DNA of 64,000 bases from Rhodamnia argentea (lineage: Eukaryota > Streptophyta > Magnoliopsida > Myrtales > Myrtaceae): contig NC_063157.1 in assembly GCF_020921035.1 (NCBI RefSeq), forward strand, positions 8,344,001 to 8,408,000. The letters are read 5' to 3'. The stretch's first letter is position 1. The number at the start of each line of letters is the position of its first letter. Under the pieces are notes generated by a model. That model was not told where the DNA came from and made no database searches. It worked only from the letters and a program-made list of their open reading frames with translations. The position numbers and the translations under genes are program-made. Of the stretch, positions 13,581 through 26,841 are shown one piece after another.

Positions 13581-16500
13581 AATCACAGCCTTGCAGGTAT
13601 TGATTGACACCTCCTCACACAAGAAAATTTTCTGCTGGGCACATCGTGTCAGGACGTATTAATTAACTCTTTACCAATAATAGAAAAATCAGGGCCAAAT
13701 AAGGTGATCATGCAAACTATGCTGCATGAAACCACCCCACCCGACCCCAAAAAAAAAAAAAAAAAAACCACCTAAAAATAAATAAATCCAGTTTCAAAGA
13801 GTTAAACATTGCAGTGGCTAACCTTTCGATGTTTTACTCCCTGTAAATGCATACACTCAATCTTCCAGACAGAAATTGACTGATATATCTACCAGTAATG
13901 ACCTTCCATATTGTGCGGCACTAGAGGGAAAGGGAAAGAGTGCTTCAAAGGAGCCATGAATGTTAGTGCCCCAACCGTAAAATCTAACCCCATGCTCCTG
14001 TAGAATTGAAGATTCATCATCTTCAGGCAAAGAACACCCCAAAAATGAAAATAGACAAACAATTGCTGTGAAACACGCAAAAATAAATGCCGACGCATTT
14101 AGAAGATGTTGAGTAAACAGTACCATAGTATTCTTTCATTATGAGAAACGAAAATATACGTTAAAGGAGAATCTTCATCAAAAGGAAGCTTCAGCATACC
14201 AGGTTTCTGTGTACTGCATCTGGAAACTCTGTAAACAGAGGAGCCTTCTGACATGCATGCTGAAGCATCGTCTTCTCATGTTAACAACAAGAACGCTGAA
14301 GCGGGTGTTTCTTCTAGCACTTGAACAGATATTATTCTTCAGTTTTCAGTGCTTCCAAAGGTATATTCGTTACTAAGCTGCAAAAAAAAGTGTTGTAGTT
14401 GGAAAGAATGCTCTGGATACGTGCATAAAAACTTCTCTTTCTGGATCAAATAATATCCTTCTCAAATGCCGTCTCTCTTATCTTTATTTTGGTGGTCTTT
14501 CCAACCATTTATATTCTGCAAATAGTTAAAATTGGATGGCAGCAAAAGAGTATAAGTTTATAATTCCCAATCACTGGTGACGGAATGACCAAACAAGAAA
14601 ACCACTTTCAGACGGAAACTGGGTTTTAACAGTTCACTACTCCAATTAGATAAGTTATACCTGACGTTATAGATGAAAAGATCTTCCCTTTTTCCAGAAA
14701 ATAATTTTTCCAAACAACAGGATCCTAATGAAGCTCTCATGTAACTGCTGTCCATGCACAAGCAAAATTTCGAGGAATTTATAAATGACAACTTGGTGAG
14801 AAAACGGGTACTACAGCAAGCGTTAAAGTTGTTTACATTAACAAGGCAGGCTTTCAAACCAGAAGCAAGCTTCACCGCATGCAAGCGAGCAAGAGTGTCT
14901 CATCACTTTCCTACGGTAATTAGAAGCAATAACCACTTTAGAAAAAGGAAACAACAAAAAACCAAAACACGGAGACCATAATCTTATTCTACGTGGAGAT
15001 TCCTTTTCCACAAGAATATTACCATATAAATTATCCATCAACTGAAAAACGAAGATATTATGAGCTTTCTTGATAGCACAAAACATTACAACGCCTACAA
15101 TGGATAAGAAACAAAGAAGTTCCTTGTTCACGGCTAAGTCCATTTCCTCCTCAATGTCAGCTCTCTTGACTCAAAAACATGAAAGCTCTGGATTGCTATT
15201 CCCTTCCCACTACCAATTAAGCAGGATATTGTTGACCCCTCATGGAATTTCATACATGTGAACAAAAGCAGACCTCTGAACAGACGGCAAGACAAATTGC
15301 TAAAAAAAAAAAAAAAAGACAATTTGATTGGCTCAAACATTTAGCAATCTTCAGAGTATTGTCTATAATTGAACATCGACCAGCTCAATGAAAAGAAAGA
15401 GAAATGCCGCTGGCATGTCAATAATGGCCCAAAATGAGTTCCGAGAAACCATAAATACAATGAGCAACCTCCCTCCCTAAATAATTAGATCGATTCAGCT
15501 AGAAAGCTTTCTTAGGAGAAACGCCACTTCTAATTAAGGTATTTGGATAGGACAAAAGCATACAAATGACCTCTTCAAGGAAATAAGAATCTAGGGGCGG
15601 CCGTTCAGTCGCCTATAATACTAGGACCAATAGGTCAACAATGGGTTTGTGAATCACAGTCTATGAGACAACTGTCGAGCTCTTCTCCACTGTTCTCTTT
15701 CAAGGTTCGGAATTGCTTGCTCAGATCGAGAGTGATTGAAGAAGCTACATAGTTCATATTTCAGAATTAAAGGCCTAAGATCAGGTAGGCCGCAATAGGA
15801 GAAAATAGATTAGGATTCCTGCATTTTGCATAAACTGACATTATTTTAGTTGCTTTTCCTCCTTTATTAGTTTAGCAAGCAAACTACAAAAGTTTTCAAA
15901 ATACGTTGTCATATGACATTCCTAAATCAATGATTTTGTGTACTTCTATCCAGTATTTGCTTTAAACAAACGTGTCGTAAACCACGAAAATAGCAAAGAG
16001 TAATGCAAGCAGTTGTCTTGATATAGTGCAGATAGAAAAAAGAACAGAAAATTTATCGTCAGTATGGTAAGAGGCCCCAAAACCGAAGAACCTGAGTGAA
16101 ACAAGGAAGGAAAAAAAATTATGCTGCATTAAGTTGAGAAGAATAGCAGCAAGTTCCGTAACTTCCCACATAGGGAAGCACCTCTTTTAAGAGTGATCTG
16201 CTTCAATCACAATATTCCTAGATGGAGAGAAAGAAAGCACCAAAAGAATGTTCTAGCCTGGAGACATATGAGTCAATCTTCTTGGAATCCCCATAACTGG
16301 CAACTTCTAAAGGAAGTGCAGAAGTAGTTAGAATTAGCATTTAATCCCACCATTGCCTCTCCTCCACGGTCAAGATTTTTTTCCTTAAGTGGCAGACAGA
16401 AGTGAGATTTATTTTATATCCAATTACTGCCTTGCTTTACCGTGTTTTTGTCATCACACGACAAATTAAAGCAAATTAAAGGACAACCTCCAGTAAAGAC

Positions 16501-16848
16501 CTTTGTGCATCCATGCAAAAAAAAAAAACAAAAAAAACATGTCCATATAAGGTAAGTCAAGCACCGCTTGAATAACTTCACAAACTTCAGATGGCAGCAT
16601 AAGCAACTCTTTCAGCATATGAGGCAAATATTAACCAGCCATGAACTTGCATGTATGTCCTACTGGTTCCATCTTGGTTCAAGGACTTACGATATCTGCA
16701 ACCAGATTGCCAAAATCAAACCTCAAAGACACAGTAATATGTTACTGCAGATGCATGTTACTTCAAGAATTGGCAAGTTCCTATAAGAAAGGTGAAACTC
16801 GAGCATTAGCCCATGTGTTAGTGTTAGACTGCCCTATGGGTTTGTTTT

Positions 16849-17051
16849 TTTTTTTTTTTTATAACCGAGGTGTCCGCGCGACCGACGAGCTTGCGCTCAA
16901 ACCAGCGGTGAAGCACGACTAGTCCTCGAGGGCAACTACAGGACCCCACCACCATAGTGCCCAGATAAGACACTAGCACCACGAAGTTTTGAATCCAGGA
17001 CCTCTCATGAAAGGAACTGAGCGCCAACCAGCGCGGCCACCAGCCGGTGGG
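16849..17051 (-). mobile_element. SINE retroposon with 19-bp target duplication
   Basis: A GC-rich element of about 200 bp sits on the minus strand, with its poly(A) seen as T's from 16849. It is flanked by a perfect 19-bp direct repeat, TGCCCTATGGGTTTGTTTT, at 16830-16848 and 17052-17070. The 5' end (near 17045) has a tRNA-like A-box region, GGTGGCCGCGCTGGTTGGC. Further in, GGTCCTGGATTCAAAAC resembles a degenerate B box. Size, tail, tRNA-like head and long target duplication fit a tRNA-derived plant SINE mobilised by LINE enzymes. Perfect flanking repeats suggest a recent insertion. Confidence 0.88.
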
Positions 17052-17350
17052 TGCCCTATGGGTTTGTTTTATCCTTGAATAAGTCAAAAATAACTGCTTT
17101 AGCATTTGTTACAAAAATGACTCATTTATCATGTGCATAAGAGATGAAGCCCGTGAGCAAAATAAATAGAGTGTGACTGAGAAAGAGCATTTCAAATCAG
17201 CAACAACTCACACAAAATTTTTACTGCTATCGGCTTATTCCATTTTGAAAAAACTAGCTACTAAAGAGGATATAAATGTTAGAAAAAAGCACGTCAAAAT
17301 GAAGAGAGGAGAACAATGAAGGGGGAATCAACTAATACACAACAGGAGGT

Positions 17351-20300
17351 TTATCTATAGACACACTGACTCGCATGCCCATGCACGCGCATATACCAAG
17401 AGCAGTTGCTTCCAACTACAACTCCTTCCTTTGGCAGCCTACAATGCAATGTACCTTTGGATGCATCTGAAGCTGAAGAACGTTTTTTCGAGGTGCTGGA
17501 ACAAACATTTGCTTCACCATTCATTTCATTAACTTGAGAAGAACTTGCTTCAGCACTCATATCAGAAGGATTGTCTTCAGAATTTTCTGAATGTAGTAAA
17601 AAGAACCCTGGCATGCCCGAGTTTCCTTCTGCTGAAGCCTTTCTCTTTTTGCTGCTCTGCACAAGACAAAATTACCTTCAAAGACAGTTTACCAAACATC
17701 AATCAATGCCTTCTCCACAGCATTAATTAGTTCCTTTTTTAAGCAGATCGTGATGGTCACTACACAGAGATTTGAGATTCCTGAGAATTATCGTTTATGA
17801 GTTACTGGTTAAACAAAGCCAAATAATTATCAGAAGAGTTTTGGCTCATTCCTTGAAGTAACCCCATTCTATATATAAGATGTCACTACAAGGGACTCAA
17901 GTGCTCCATAATAAATGATGAAATTTACCAAAATCATGGTTTCTACAGAAAATACTGCGACTATACCTGCTCTAACAGTCTAAGTCTGCAACAGTGCAAT
18001 AACCATCAGCACTTGATTAGTAACATGTAATGTGATCAAACTCAAATAACTCTAATCATCAGATTTAGTGACATTACTTTTCACCATAAATCCCATGCCT
18101 AGGCAGCAGTAATGCCAGAGGAATGCACAAGATCTCATGCAATTGGTGCTGGCATCTTCCTTCTCCGCCAAAAGAAGAAGACAGCCCCTATTGTATGCAT
18201 GCATCAGAAATTGTTAGAGGCTCTTGCAAAAGTACCTACCCTTCTCACATAAAATAATGCTCATGATTTTTTTCTTGATCATAAATAGACTTCTAGAGCC
18301 TAATATAATAGGCTGTGTGCACAGGCCATGTACAGAAATAGAGTCCATTGGCAAAGTGGATCATTGGTAAAGCAGAGCTTTTCAGAAAACTAAATTTGAC
18401 ATGGGAGAGAAGCATGGATGTGCATGCCCAAACTGGAATCCCTTTTCATTTATTTTAGCACAAGTACTGAAGAAACAGTCAGGCAGATAACTTTGGGAGC
18501 ACATCAACATATGCATTCTTAGGTCTTGATGTTTAACTCTGCATATTTAGGATAACTTCTGCATGTACACCTTTGAAAAGGTAGTAAACCAAGAAAAATC
18601 CGCATTTGATTTTTACCAGAAAGATAAACTCCACTAAACAGTGACACATCCATCATAATCCTCATTTTACACATCCTTTTTGATGTAATCAGTCATTCTC
18701 TGGTTCTAGGGTGGATATCTTGATCAGCAACTTAAGAGTATAAGAGGCCACCAGATAGGAAAGGTATTGCTACCACCAGAACAACGACATTTGAAAGTCA
18801 TCGGGATGAGTCCCCTCCCACAGTTTGCCTATTCGCCTGTGAAGACGAACAAAAGATAGTTACCTCAGTTAATCGTGAAAGTGCCATCATTTTCTTATGA
18901 TCTTCAATTTTCCAAGAACTTAAGATATGATTCTCCAATCCTGGAGGCATGAGATGTGCTCCCTGTCAACAGAGCAACCAGTTCAGGACCAGCTATAGGA
19001 ACTATATTACAGGTGCAAGAAGGAATGTCACTTTCAGCAAGCTGTTCTATTGAGATTTTGAAGCCACCATTGCTTGTGTTAGAATTTCTGCCCCTGTATT
19101 AGTGAGTAAATATTAAGTATATTAATGTGAGACACCTGCCGGTGATGAACCAAGGCAGAATTGCTTCAAGAAACTGCTTCTTCTACCGAACCATTTTCAA
19201 AGGCCAGTATTCAGTTTTCTATCTTCTAATTCTAGTGCTTGTGAGCTGAAAAACTTACTCCTTGTGGGATTAAATCATCAGTGACGACCACAGGATTCAA
19301 AGTTGAGGAAAAAGTCAATGGATTCTGTTGATAAGGCAACAGCATGAGATTTTGGGGGCGATGATCAGCATTCTGCAAGAAGATTATGGCAAGAAGTTCG
19401 TACGAAGGTCAAGAGTCGGTTGCCCTAATTAATTGGAGAAAAGGGGTTTTGTGATATTGCTTACTGTTGAAGGCCATTCTTTCGACCACATAAAACTGTC
19501 GCCAAAGGTCAATCCTGCATGCACAAATGTACACCAAAATTTCTCACAGGAATTGGATTATTTAAATCAGAAAATTCCAAAAGATATACAAGCATAATTA
19601 GTTCACATAACTACTTGTAATCTGAGCATATTTAAAGTGAAAGATTAGCAACTCCAAGTGTTCTTGCAAGATTTAGAAATCAGCCCTTTTGAAACTTATT
19701 GATACAAACCTTTCTTTCTACCCTTTCATTCCCAGGGAAATAGATAACCAAGAATCCTCTAAGATTATAATCTGAAGAAATATAATTACACGATAAAATC
19801 GGCTTATTCATGCATCTGAGATTACAAAGATCATATAAATGGGTCGACAATTATCCAATGATTTTTCAAATTGGCTGCTGAGTCGTGCAGAATTGAGCAG
19901 ATGATTACTGAACGATTTAACTGCCACTACCAACTTTGAGAGGATTATGCAATATGCATTGCTTGATTCTACTAAAACCCCCATCATCGAAGGATGTTCG
20001 AGAATCATACTGGTATTAGTATTGATTGCTAAGTCCCTTGTCATTTCATCATTCATCGCAGACTGTCTGGTCAGAGAAGCAGTTGTCTCTTGGGGAAAGG
20101 TCATCATCTGTAGATATTTTCACGAGACAATCAATGGCACAAATAACAAAATATCGTGTGGGATACAAATTATCTGACCAACTTAAGAAACTGGATGAAA
20201 CATTACCATTGTGGGAGAAATTCCAGAGGAACTCCCATTATTTGGCTGATTGTCCATGAACATCTCATAGAATATCAACCACCATTCATACAGAAAACCC

Positions 20301-21138
20301 TCTGGGACATCTGTTCCTGAGAATATAATATACCAATCCACTCATGATCTCGATCAATGCAGCAGTAAATAATGGATTTGGTGGCAAATAGGAAACTAAG
20401 ATCCAGATTTCCACACACTTTGCAACAAATTCAAATGATGTTTCAAAGTTACCGTTATTTATAGCTTCGCTATGAACCAAGTTGCCTAAGACAATGCAAT
20501 CATCAACAGGAGCAACAACAAAGACATGACTGAGCCTTATTGGAACAATTTGGCTAAAGAATGTCGATAACGACGATGCAGAAGCAAAGGTATGGTATTT
20601 TGACAGAATCGTGAGGTCTTGCTATCTACACACTACTTATCTTCCGGCCAGGAATGATCTCAGGATCACATTACAATTCTAAAGCCAATTTGAAAGTGTA
20701 TTACGGCTAAGTCAACGCCCCAATTTCCTTTTCTCAGACCATAATATAACCTGAATGGCTCATTTTCTCTGACAAGTGCCAACACGTAACAAAGACTCCA
20801 ATCGAAGGACAGACTATAACACATAAAACAAAAAAAGAATAAGAAATTGCCTCCAGGAAGAGCGGTCTCAAAATTCAGAGCAGCCTCCCTTTTGAAAAAC
20901 TCTGCCGTTCCGTGCATTTGCTTCTTGATCATATACTCGTAAATATAGTGCTCGAGCCTACAGGAAAAGAAATCCGGAAGAAAAAAAAAGAATCCAAGTC
21001 AGATGCTCAACAACCCGCACTCAAAATCACTGATGCATCGCAAACCCAGACACGGCACGGGCCGATTGACCGCGAGAGCGAAAAGAGAGAGACGATTGAA
21101 ACCAAAACTCACATCGCGCGGCTGTCCCAACCATTCAT
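17351..21138 (-). CDS. LisH/LUFS-domain protein related to LEUNIG corepressors
   Basis: Eight exons on the minus strand join in frame: 21138-21113, 20957-20851, 20316-20207, 20107-20011, 19514-19465, 19372-19259, 18962-18864 and 17656-17351 (TAA). The protein starts MNGWDSRAMLEHYIYEYMIK and continues KKQMHGTAEFFKREAAL, then PEGFLYEWWLIFYEMF. This is the LisH plus proline-glycine-tryptophan block (LUFS domain) by which LEUNIG and SSDP proteins dimerise and contact SEUSS. The rest is polar and low in complexity, with a basic SSKKRKASAEG segment that could be a nuclear signal. The WD40 repeats of LEUNIG are absent. Intron 2 has a GC donor (AG|GCAATT at 20851/20850), needed to join ETALPGG to TDVPEG. 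The last exon could splice at a GTACAT donor (17455) to exons I cannot see, and a small exon near 17960-17985 is possible. Likely nuclear and transcriptional. Confidence 0.7.
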
Positions 21139-21894
21139 GACGCTCACGGACGAAGGATTCGAGACGCCGGAGCAGCGAGATGCGCAGAGGAGAGGAATCA
21201 CTCAGGAGAAACGAGAGTAGAAGAAGCGCGAACGTACACGAATCCGGGGCGAGAAGACGAGATCGCGCAATGTGGAGGGTATGGAGCTTTCTCGCGCGGG
21301 GAAAGCGAGCGCGAGAGGAGCAATGAAGTCAAATGAACCTGCCCCGTCGAGAAATCTGCATAGGCGTTCGGCAGTAACGGAAACGATCGACAGGTGTAAG
21401 AATCGCGAAAACAAGGAAACAGAAAACCTTGTTGCCTCCTCCCTCCTCGTCGCGCTGTGACGTGTAAAGCGTTTGGTCAGACGCCAGGGCGGCGCGGGAT
21501 TCGCTGACATTGCAGCCTCGAGAGGGACGACGGTGAGTGCAGAGAGAGAGAGAGAGAGAGAGAGAGCGCGAGGCTCACTGGCGCGAAAAAGGAGTCGTTG
21601 AGGAGTGACGGGTCGCCGCCGGAGAGCGAGTTACGCGTGGAGAAACGGGACGCTCGTGGTAGAATTCAATTTTCTGTGGCACGAAATTGTGCGCTCGTAC
21701 CATATGAACCGTTAGATCGAATGGCCCTTTGCGGGACCCGCATCATTGGACGGCCTCCGTGCGGCCAGGTGAGCACTGAGCGTGCTTGTGTCTAGCACGT
21801 ACTATAATTACTCGAGTGATCAGGTAAAGCAGAAATGGATGGGGAAAGGACCCAAGAAAACAAATGAAATGGAAATTAAAAAAGCCGGAGAATT

Positions 21895-22477
21895 GCAAAT
21901 GAGAGAATCAAAAGTTGTCATTTTCTTAAATACGATCTAAAGGGGATCTTAATTTAAAATAAGGGCTTTCTTAAATAAGGACGTAAAGTATAATTTATTT
22001 CAAATAATGATCTAAAATAGGTTTCAAATAATGATATGATCTTCAAGCTGGTCAATGACATTTCTATCTCTTACTTTTTTGAATTTTTTCCTTTTTTTTT
22101 TCTTTTCGACCAATCTGGTGCGAGCCACCTCGCCGACCACAAGAGAGACTTGGGCGAGCCAACCTCACCTAGGCGAGGGTCGCCCTACTCGATTTGGCGA
22201 GGGCTGCCCTTGCTAGCCGCAAACAAAAAAAAAAAGAAATGAGAAAAAACCAAAGAAAAAATTATTTAGAATTAAAATTGTCTTTGGACGAAAATGTCAT
22301 TCACTAGCCGAAATATTTAGCTAACTAGCGTCATGCCCTTAATTAAAACCGTCATGGCTACTCGGGTCCTCATTTGAGACTCAAATGGTCACTTCAAACC
22401 CTTATTTGAAATAAATTCTATTTTAACTCATTATTTGAAGAAATGATGACATTTCGGACCTTATTTAAAATTTTCCC
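21895..22477. mobile_element. Decayed non-autonomous MULE of the GGGCCTGAAGT family
   Basis: Sub-repeats of the type AAATAAGGGCTT and AAATAATGATCT run forward at 21925-22040. Their inverse (CAAACCCTTATTTGAAAT) is at 22390-22477, ending TTTAAAATTTTCCC at 22477. A GC-rich centre (22115-22220) is rich in CTCGCC/GGCGAGG. The left terminus is degraded and no clear target duplication remains. Confidence 0.6.
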
Positions 22478-24744
22478 TAAAAAAGTGAATGGACCTTATG
22501 AATTCCTTTTCTATTAAGTAACAAATTAAAGTGGATCGAAAAATAAATAGTGAAAATGAAAATAAAACGCGGAATGAAAAAGTGAATGGACCTTATAATT
22601 TCCTTCTTATTCTTTTAGCCATATTTCATTTGGATACGAGAATAACGTGGAGGAAACTAATTAAAAGATATTTCGTCTTAGCAACATTTAGATATAAGAT
22701 ATATAGCAAACACTAATAATTGGTGCCAAAGAAATGGTAGACATTAGTGTTAAGTTTCATCATAATCTTATCCAGAAAGGAACAAACTTCTGTTACTATT
22801 ATCCGCCAAAAGTAAAAGTGCGACTTCGCGCTCAAGTACGGAGTAAAATTTTCTTTACCAATAAATCGATCAAATAGTTAAGGGCGGTGAAATTTTCATT
22901 TTTTTTTCAAATGAAAAATAAGATCTAAATATCGAATAATACCATGGGTACGATTTATGATTTATCGCTCAAGACATTGGTATTTGAAGTTTCGAGTCCC
23001 TAGAGTTTTGCAAACTTACGTTGCCAAATTGCAATGCCCCAAGTCCATGTTTTAGGTATAAAGTTCTATTTGTTTCACAAAAAAAAAAAGAACTCTCGAT
23101 TTTTTCTCCAAATTTTCCAACGTTTATTAGTCAAGAACCATTTTTTCAATCAATGAAAATATCACATTCAAAATAGGGCGTAAGGACACCACAAGTGCCA
23201 AAATTTGTGTATGGTGTTTACTTTGTTGACAATTTTTTTTATCGTGCGAATATTTTTGAAAAGTAGTTATTTGAATGCCAATTTCTATAAACTTTACTGA
23301 AAATCTTATGTGACATTCTTTTTATTAATAAGCTAATCCTCCGTGGCTCATTGGAGGATTTCAATCAGCAATTAAAAAAAATTAAAAGAAAATAAGAACG
23401 GTTAAAAGAGAAGGCAAGGTCGCGATGGTGAGGGCTATGCAAGCCCTCGCCCCTGTCAACCAACCCAAATTTATTTTATAATTTTTTAGCTTATTTTTCT
23501 ATTTGATTTATTTTTTAAAAATTAGCTTGTTTTTAAGTTTAAAAGTACAAGTGAACTGATTTTTTTAAAAAAAATTGCCATGTAATATTAAAAAAAAATC
23601 ATAAATGACACGTAATCAGTTTGTTGGAATCGTTCACCGTTGGCACTTAAGTGAGTTGGCAAAAAATTTTGACATTAAAATGAATGTCGTACCTAAACTT
23701 TCTAAGTGTCGTACCCAAATTTTAATACTTCTAATGCTCCTTTCAAAATATGAAAAAGTGACTTTCTTTCTCCGCCTACTTGTTTCTCATTTTTCATCAC
23801 CTCTAGAGTTCCTCTTCCTCCTCCTCCGCCTCTAGAGTTTCTCGTTCTTCCGCGCCTTCAGTTCCTCATTTGTAGTGTCTAGCGCAATTTATTAGGCAAG
23901 CCTGAGGAATGTGTTTGTTCGATTAAGTCGATTCACTCCTCTAGGTTAATCGACAAAGCCGCACTTGGTCGCGTCTCTTACGGTAAGTCAGATTCCTTTG
24001 CTTGGAACTCCTTTAGTTTCTCGAGTGTTTGTTTCTCAATAATTTGTGGCGAGGAATTGTCTATCCTTAGGTTTTTGGTTGGCTGAGATTAGTCGACTTG
24101 CATTATGGAGCTCGAGATATTGAACGAGACCTCCTCTTAATAAGCTGAAAGCGGAAGAAGTGATAAACATTCTGAACAGTATCCCCATTATTAATAGCCA
24201 ATGGATAAGCCCAGCGTTTTGCTTAATTTTCGATGATTTGATTTGGGTATTTTTTGCAGTTCGATTTGATTTCCCCTTCTTCGAAGTATTCGTGTTGAAA
24301 TTCTCGAAGGTTCAGCTCAGGTATGTAGTTTCTTTTCGGGAGTTGTTTGAAAGTTGTGATCCGAAGTGAATCGGATGTTTTAATCTTTGCATACAAGCTC
24401 ATCGGCCGAAATTCATTCCACTTGTTCGATGAAATGCCTAAATGGCATAAGCATGCACGTTCATAGGAAAAACGAGTTCAGTGACCGTTTAATTCGTTGT
24501 TTAAACTCACGTGATTGGACTATTGTACCGTCGGGCTTTCGCGTTTCTTTTCATGCTTGATGTGAGAGTCGTGATGTGATGATCCATTTTAATCTGGGCT
24601 CGTCAAAGCCTTATTTTAGTCTGTCGTTGCTCAAATCGATCGGATGATTCATATTGTTTGTTGACTAAATGTACGATACGAAAACATGTGCACGATGTTC
24701 TTGATATGAAGGGTGCACGTGGGCGCGTATGTCAATACTTCTGC

Positions 24745-25505
24745 TGTAGAAATTAATTTCTAGCACAAGTTGATTTTTCTAATTTTGCTTTTGAGCAAAA
24801 GCTGATTTTTCTATTTCTGCTTCATAATTAGATTTCTAATCAAAGAAAAGTACTTGACAACATGACAAATTTCTACTTTTGAAGCAGAAATTTAATTGGT
24901 AGTGGTTGAAAATTTCTACTTTTGAAACATAATTAGCACAAAATCTTCTACGAAAAATTGTTGGTTGTAACATAAAATGCATGTTATTCGATAAAAGTTA
25001 AATACAAATTTTTGCTCCTGTCTATTTGTTGAATTTCCCTTGAATGTTATTCCATCGTACTTTGTTGTAGGTCCAAGTGATTTGACTCCCCTTTTTAACA
25101 TCGTCTACCAGCAATCTTCCAAACAATTGGGTCGATTGCTTAGTCCAATTTGCCATGATTGTGTTTTTGTGGGATGCCATTTAATTAAATCATGGAACAT
25201 CTCTTTCTTATAATTAGTTAAAAAATGATATTGATAAAAAACTTTCATGCAATACAAATGTATTGATAAAATTATAATAATTCTTAACTATTTTTTTATT
25301 TTGTGATAAATATTTTGTTATTTTATTATTTATCTGCCGGAGGAGACCGGCGGCGCCTAACGGAGGTCATCGGCGGCGGCGAACAATAGTCAATAGCGGC
25401 AGATTGTCTCCTTCTAATTTTAAATTCAAGAGAGAAGTAATTTTTTTTTTTTTTACTTCTTCAAGTGGTTCTAAAACTACTTTGGAGCAAAAAAATGCTT
25501 TAAAA
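24745..25505. repeat. Non-autonomous element, copy 1 of a dispersed family
   Basis: The stretch GGTTGAAAATTTCTACTT through AAAATGCATGTTATTCGA (about 24900-24995) recurs at 55620-55720. In both copies the repeat is followed some hundreds of bases later by a GC-rich patch of GGCGGC/CGGAGG type. It is probably a DNA transposon derivative. The ends are not clear. Confidence 0.45.
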
Positions 25506-25512
25506 GAAGAAA

Positions 25513-25924
25513 GGGAAAAAGCCACCAAAAATCATAAACTATGTATCTTGTGACACATTTACTCTAAACTTTTTATTGTGACACCAAAAATCTCAAACTT
25601 TTATTCATGTGATGCATTTACCCTAAACTTATACTAGTATGACACATCCCCAAACTTTTTTTGTGACACTAAAAATCCTAAATTTGTATCCATGCATTTA
25701 CCCCAAATTATCTTTTTGTGACACAAAAAATCCCAAACTTATAAGCATGTGACACATTTATCCTGAATATTGATATAAGTTTGGGATTTTTTGTGTCATA
25801 AAAAAAATGTTTGGGGTAAATGTGTCACACGTAGACAAGTTTGGGATTTTTGGTGTCATAAGAAAATGTCTTAGGTAAATGTGTTATGGTAAGCATAGTT
25901 TAGGATTTTTTGTGGTGTTTTCCC
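25513..25924. mobile_element. 412-bp palindromic-repeat MITE
   Basis: The left end GGGAAAAAGCCACC (25513) mirrors the right end GGTGTTTTCCC (25924). Between them, units of about 65-75 bp (TGACACATTTACCCTAAACTTTT...AAAATCCCAAACTT) run forward in the left part and inverted in the right part, so the element folds on itself. Flanking 9-mers are AAGAAGAAA and AAAAAGAAA (8/9), compatible with a 9-bp MULE-type target duplication. A related copy is at 57678-58013. Confidence 0.65.
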
Positions 25925-26101
25925 AAAAAGAAAAATGAAGTTACGTAATTAAATGGATTTCTACTCAAGAAATTGTGTTACCACAAGAATTTTTGCTTTA
26001 TAAGCACTTCTGGAGCGCACCCTATGATTCGGGCATATGCGAGCTCTGTTGTTCAATTAACAAAAATGCCCTTCTCTTTCTAAAGATGTTCTCATTCGAA
26101 T

Positions 26102-26841
26102 TAGGGGTGAGCATAGCCTATGTTGGTCCGGTTTCCTTAGAAATTGGGGATCGGATCGGTGGTCTCGATTTTCAATTTTTGGAACCGGAGATCGGATCAT
26201 GCTGGCCGGTACGGTCCGATTCCTTAGCGTTCCAGTGAAATCAATAAAGAAATTTAAACTGTATAAATCTTCCCCTCTTCCATCATTTAATACTTTGAAA
26301 ATCAATGTATTTTATACTCCATCGTACCGTGCGATGGTACCATGGAGGAAATCGTTGCCATTGATGTTGCTGATCAGAACAAAGCCCCCGAGATTAAAAA
26401 AAAAAAAAAACAAACTAGGTAATATCGTAAGAAATGACGAGGAAAGCGAAACGAACAGCATAAACTGGTCCTTTAACAACGCAAACGAACAATAACATCA
26501 CACAAGTTGCAGTCCGTTCAACGACCAAACAGGTTTATCCTCATTCAATTAGTATAAGGAGACGAAAAAGAGGTTTGTGAGGCTCTGATAATGTTAGGTT
26601 TTGTTTTGTTTTATTTGTTTTTTGTCGAAATTAGGTATTACATCTAAGAAAAATTAAAACATTATAAGTCCGGGTGGGAGGTACATCGGTCCGGTTCCCT
26701 CCTAGAACCGGGAACTGGATTGCCCAAATATCAATTACACTTTTAAGAATTGGAAATCGAACCGGAGCCTTCCGGGACCAGACCTTTGCCGGTCCGATCC
26801 GGGCAGTTCCCGATCCTGTCGGTCTATTATACTCACCTCTA
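26102..26841. mobile_element. Non-autonomous hAT-like element
   Basis: The terminal inverted repeats are TAGGGGTGAGCATA at 26102 and TATACTCACCTCTA ending at 26841. Subterminal GGTCCGGTT and GAACCGG motifs occur on both sides, a pattern typical of plant hAT derivatives. The 8-mers outside match in only 5 of 8 positions, so the insertion is old. There is no transposase, and a poly(A) run lies near 26396-26410. Confidence 0.6.

Larger units (their letters stand above)
12527..17350. other. Long non-coding stretch between the MEE59-like and LisH genes
   Basis: I find no protein family I can name on either strand in 4.8 kb. Several short open frames exist but none continues across plausible splice sites. 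The stretch holds a 50-bp tandem duplication (13481-13580), poly(A)-linked short duplications (13729-13772, 15290-15326), and a full SINE (16849-17051). Downstream exons of the LisH gene could be hidden here, but I saw no WD40 motif. Confidence 0.5.

Noticed and set aside
12842-17105. Hidden WD40 exons of a LEUNIG-like gene
   Set aside because: I looked for WD dipeptide contexts and LEUNIG-type repeats on the minus strand and found none.
23880-24370. Possible 5' UTR exon and intron of a plus-strand gene
   Set aside because: A GTAAGT donor and T-rich intron-like DNA are present, but no coding exon or family follows before the repeat DNA at 24.7 kb.
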